Shown: piece by piece, positions 21,676 to 22,351 of the stretch | How the letters are laid out: each line of letters opens with the position of its first letter | Numbering within the stretch: position 1 is the stretch's first letter | IMG/VR virus record: IMGVR_UViG_3300012096_000023 | Location: 1 to 22,351 of that record | Reading direction: 5' to 3' (one strand) | DNA: 22,351 nt | Source of the DNA: a virus | Translations under genes and position numbers: made by a program | Notes under the pieces: generated by a model | Database searches by the model: none | The model's input: the letters and a program-made list of their open reading frames with translations, nothing else | What the model was told of the DNA's origin: nothing

Positions 21676-22351
21676 ATGGTTGATATCAATGTTGACACGA
21701 CTTCGCAGACAATTACGGCACAGCGTGGCCACGTGCAAGCGTTGGCTTTCGCTCGAAAAGGCGGCTCTGCCCTGTCACGTCTGTTGGGCAATATCGCCTC
21801 TGCGAAGGAGAAGGAACGGACTGGTCCAATCGAGACTATGCTATTCCTGGAACTGAACTTCTCGGACGATGAAAGCGCGGCCATTCCGGTGGTCGGCAGC
21901 AAGCAAGGTGATACCGGCAATAAGCCATACGACCGCTACACCGCGTCGGTGAAAACGGCTGATGGTACAAAGAAGATACCCGGATCGTGGTTCACTGACG
22001 TTATCAAGGCCACCGATGACGCTACCGTGGCGTTGCATGCAATCGAGTGCTGCAACGACGCCGCGACCGACGGTTGCCCTGACTACATCAAGGCCATGGG
22101 TACCGGCGCTCGCATTGCCGAGAAGAAGCGGCTACGCCAACGGCTGGCGGATATGCGTACTGCCCTGACAAAGGGCAGTATGCTATTCCACCATGCCGAG
22201 ACTGTCCGGACCTGCAACCCCGAACGGATCGAAGTCAAGATGCCCATCCGATCGGAATACGTCCTGGATGCATCCGGCAGCCGCGTCACCATCGACGGCG
22301 TTGAGCAGACGAGGCAGGTTGTCTACGGCAACATCATTCGTCTGATCGATC
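21676..22351 (+). CDS. Unknown protein, partial (C-terminus beyond the window)
   Basis: An open plus-strand frame of 225 codons runs to the window end. The ATG at 21676 follows GGAGAA with good spacing. The protein starts MVDINVDTTSQTITAQRGHV. It has a basic helical segment near residues 17-45, an acidic stretch (LELNFSDDESAAIP), a Cys-containing segment (IECCNDAATDGCPDYIKAMG, about 120-139), a very basic helix (AEKKRLRQRLADMRTALTKG) and a beta-rich end. The mix of a charged helix and Cys residues would suit nucleic-acid binding, but no family is recognised. Codon choice is G/C-ending, unlike the virion genes. It is probably an early or middle phage gene, or a flank of a different origin. Confidence 0.7.
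   Translation, partial: MVDINVDTTSQTITAQRGHVQALAFARKGGSALSRLLGNIASAKEKERTGPIETMLFLELNFSDDESAAIPVVGSKQGDTGNKPYDRYTASVKTADGTKKIPGSWFTDVIKATDDATVALHAIECCNDAATDGCPDYIKAMGTGARIAEKKRLRQRLADMRTALTKGSMLFHHAETVRTCNPERIEVKMPIRSEYVLDASGSRVTIDGVEQTRQVVYGNIIRLID

Noticed and set aside
1-22351. CRISPR arrays, IS elements, integrase or attachment site
   Set aside because: No regularly spaced repeats, transposase or recombinase motifs were seen on either strand.

Overview
The window is a piece of a short-tailed (podovirus-type) tailed-phage genome. Nearly the whole T7-type virion set is present and co-oriented on the minus strand: large terminase, portal, scaffold, HK97-fold-type major capsid protein, two tail fibres, tail tubular proteins A and B, and two internal/ejection proteins. 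A GH108-type endolysin, a possible spanin-like protein and sigma70-type promoters suggest a Gram-negative host. The fibre N-termini and the GH108 lysin resemble phages of alphaproteobacteria in my memory, but that host guess is weak. No tRNA, CRISPR array, IS element, integrase, RNA polymerase or DNA polymerase is visible.

Layout. From 19,899 down to position 1 runs one tightly packed minus-strand operon, with ATGA/TAATG-type overlaps at most junctions. In transcription order it holds: three tiny proteins (44, 34 and 56 aa), a membrane/coiled-coil protein, a 102-aa structural-type protein, a 17-codon candidate ORF, a fibre-like SGNH hydrolase, terminase, portal, an 86-aa protein, scaffold, capsid, a 189-aa head-type protein, an 84-aa protein, two paralogous tail fibres, a lysis block (endolysin with C-terminal membrane segments, then three small membrane proteins), tail tubular A, an 89-aa protein, tail tubular B, a 185-aa internal virion protein, and a giant internal virion protein whose C-terminus lies beyond position 1. 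Two stem-loops sit between the 189-aa, 84-aa and first fibre genes.

The operon head carries an exact consensus minus-strand promoter (TTGACA, 17 bp, TATAAT; 19,949-19,977). Facing it is a near-consensus plus-strand promoter (TTGACT, 17 bp, CATAAT; 19,905-19,933) for four small AT-rich plus-strand genes (19,985-20,705). The two promoters overlap so closely that one polymerase should exclude the other, which makes this a candidate transcription switch between the two arms.

From 20,706 to 21,378 there is no convincing gene. This stretch holds a cluster of hairpins with CAACGAAC repeats, a 200-bp AT-rich stretch, an operator-like repeat, an extended -10 promoter and a structured leader. Beyond about 21.13 kb base composition becomes clearly GC-richer (for example 39 of 60 G+C at 22,021-22,080, against 19 of 60 at 10,021-10,080). 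Two plus-strand genes of unknown function follow: an 82-aa protein flanked by a 22-bp inverted repeat, and an open frame that runs off the window end. This right end looks like a separately acquired early-region module or another genome segment.

Limits: everything here is read by eye. Family names rest on motifs, length and gene order, not on database searches.
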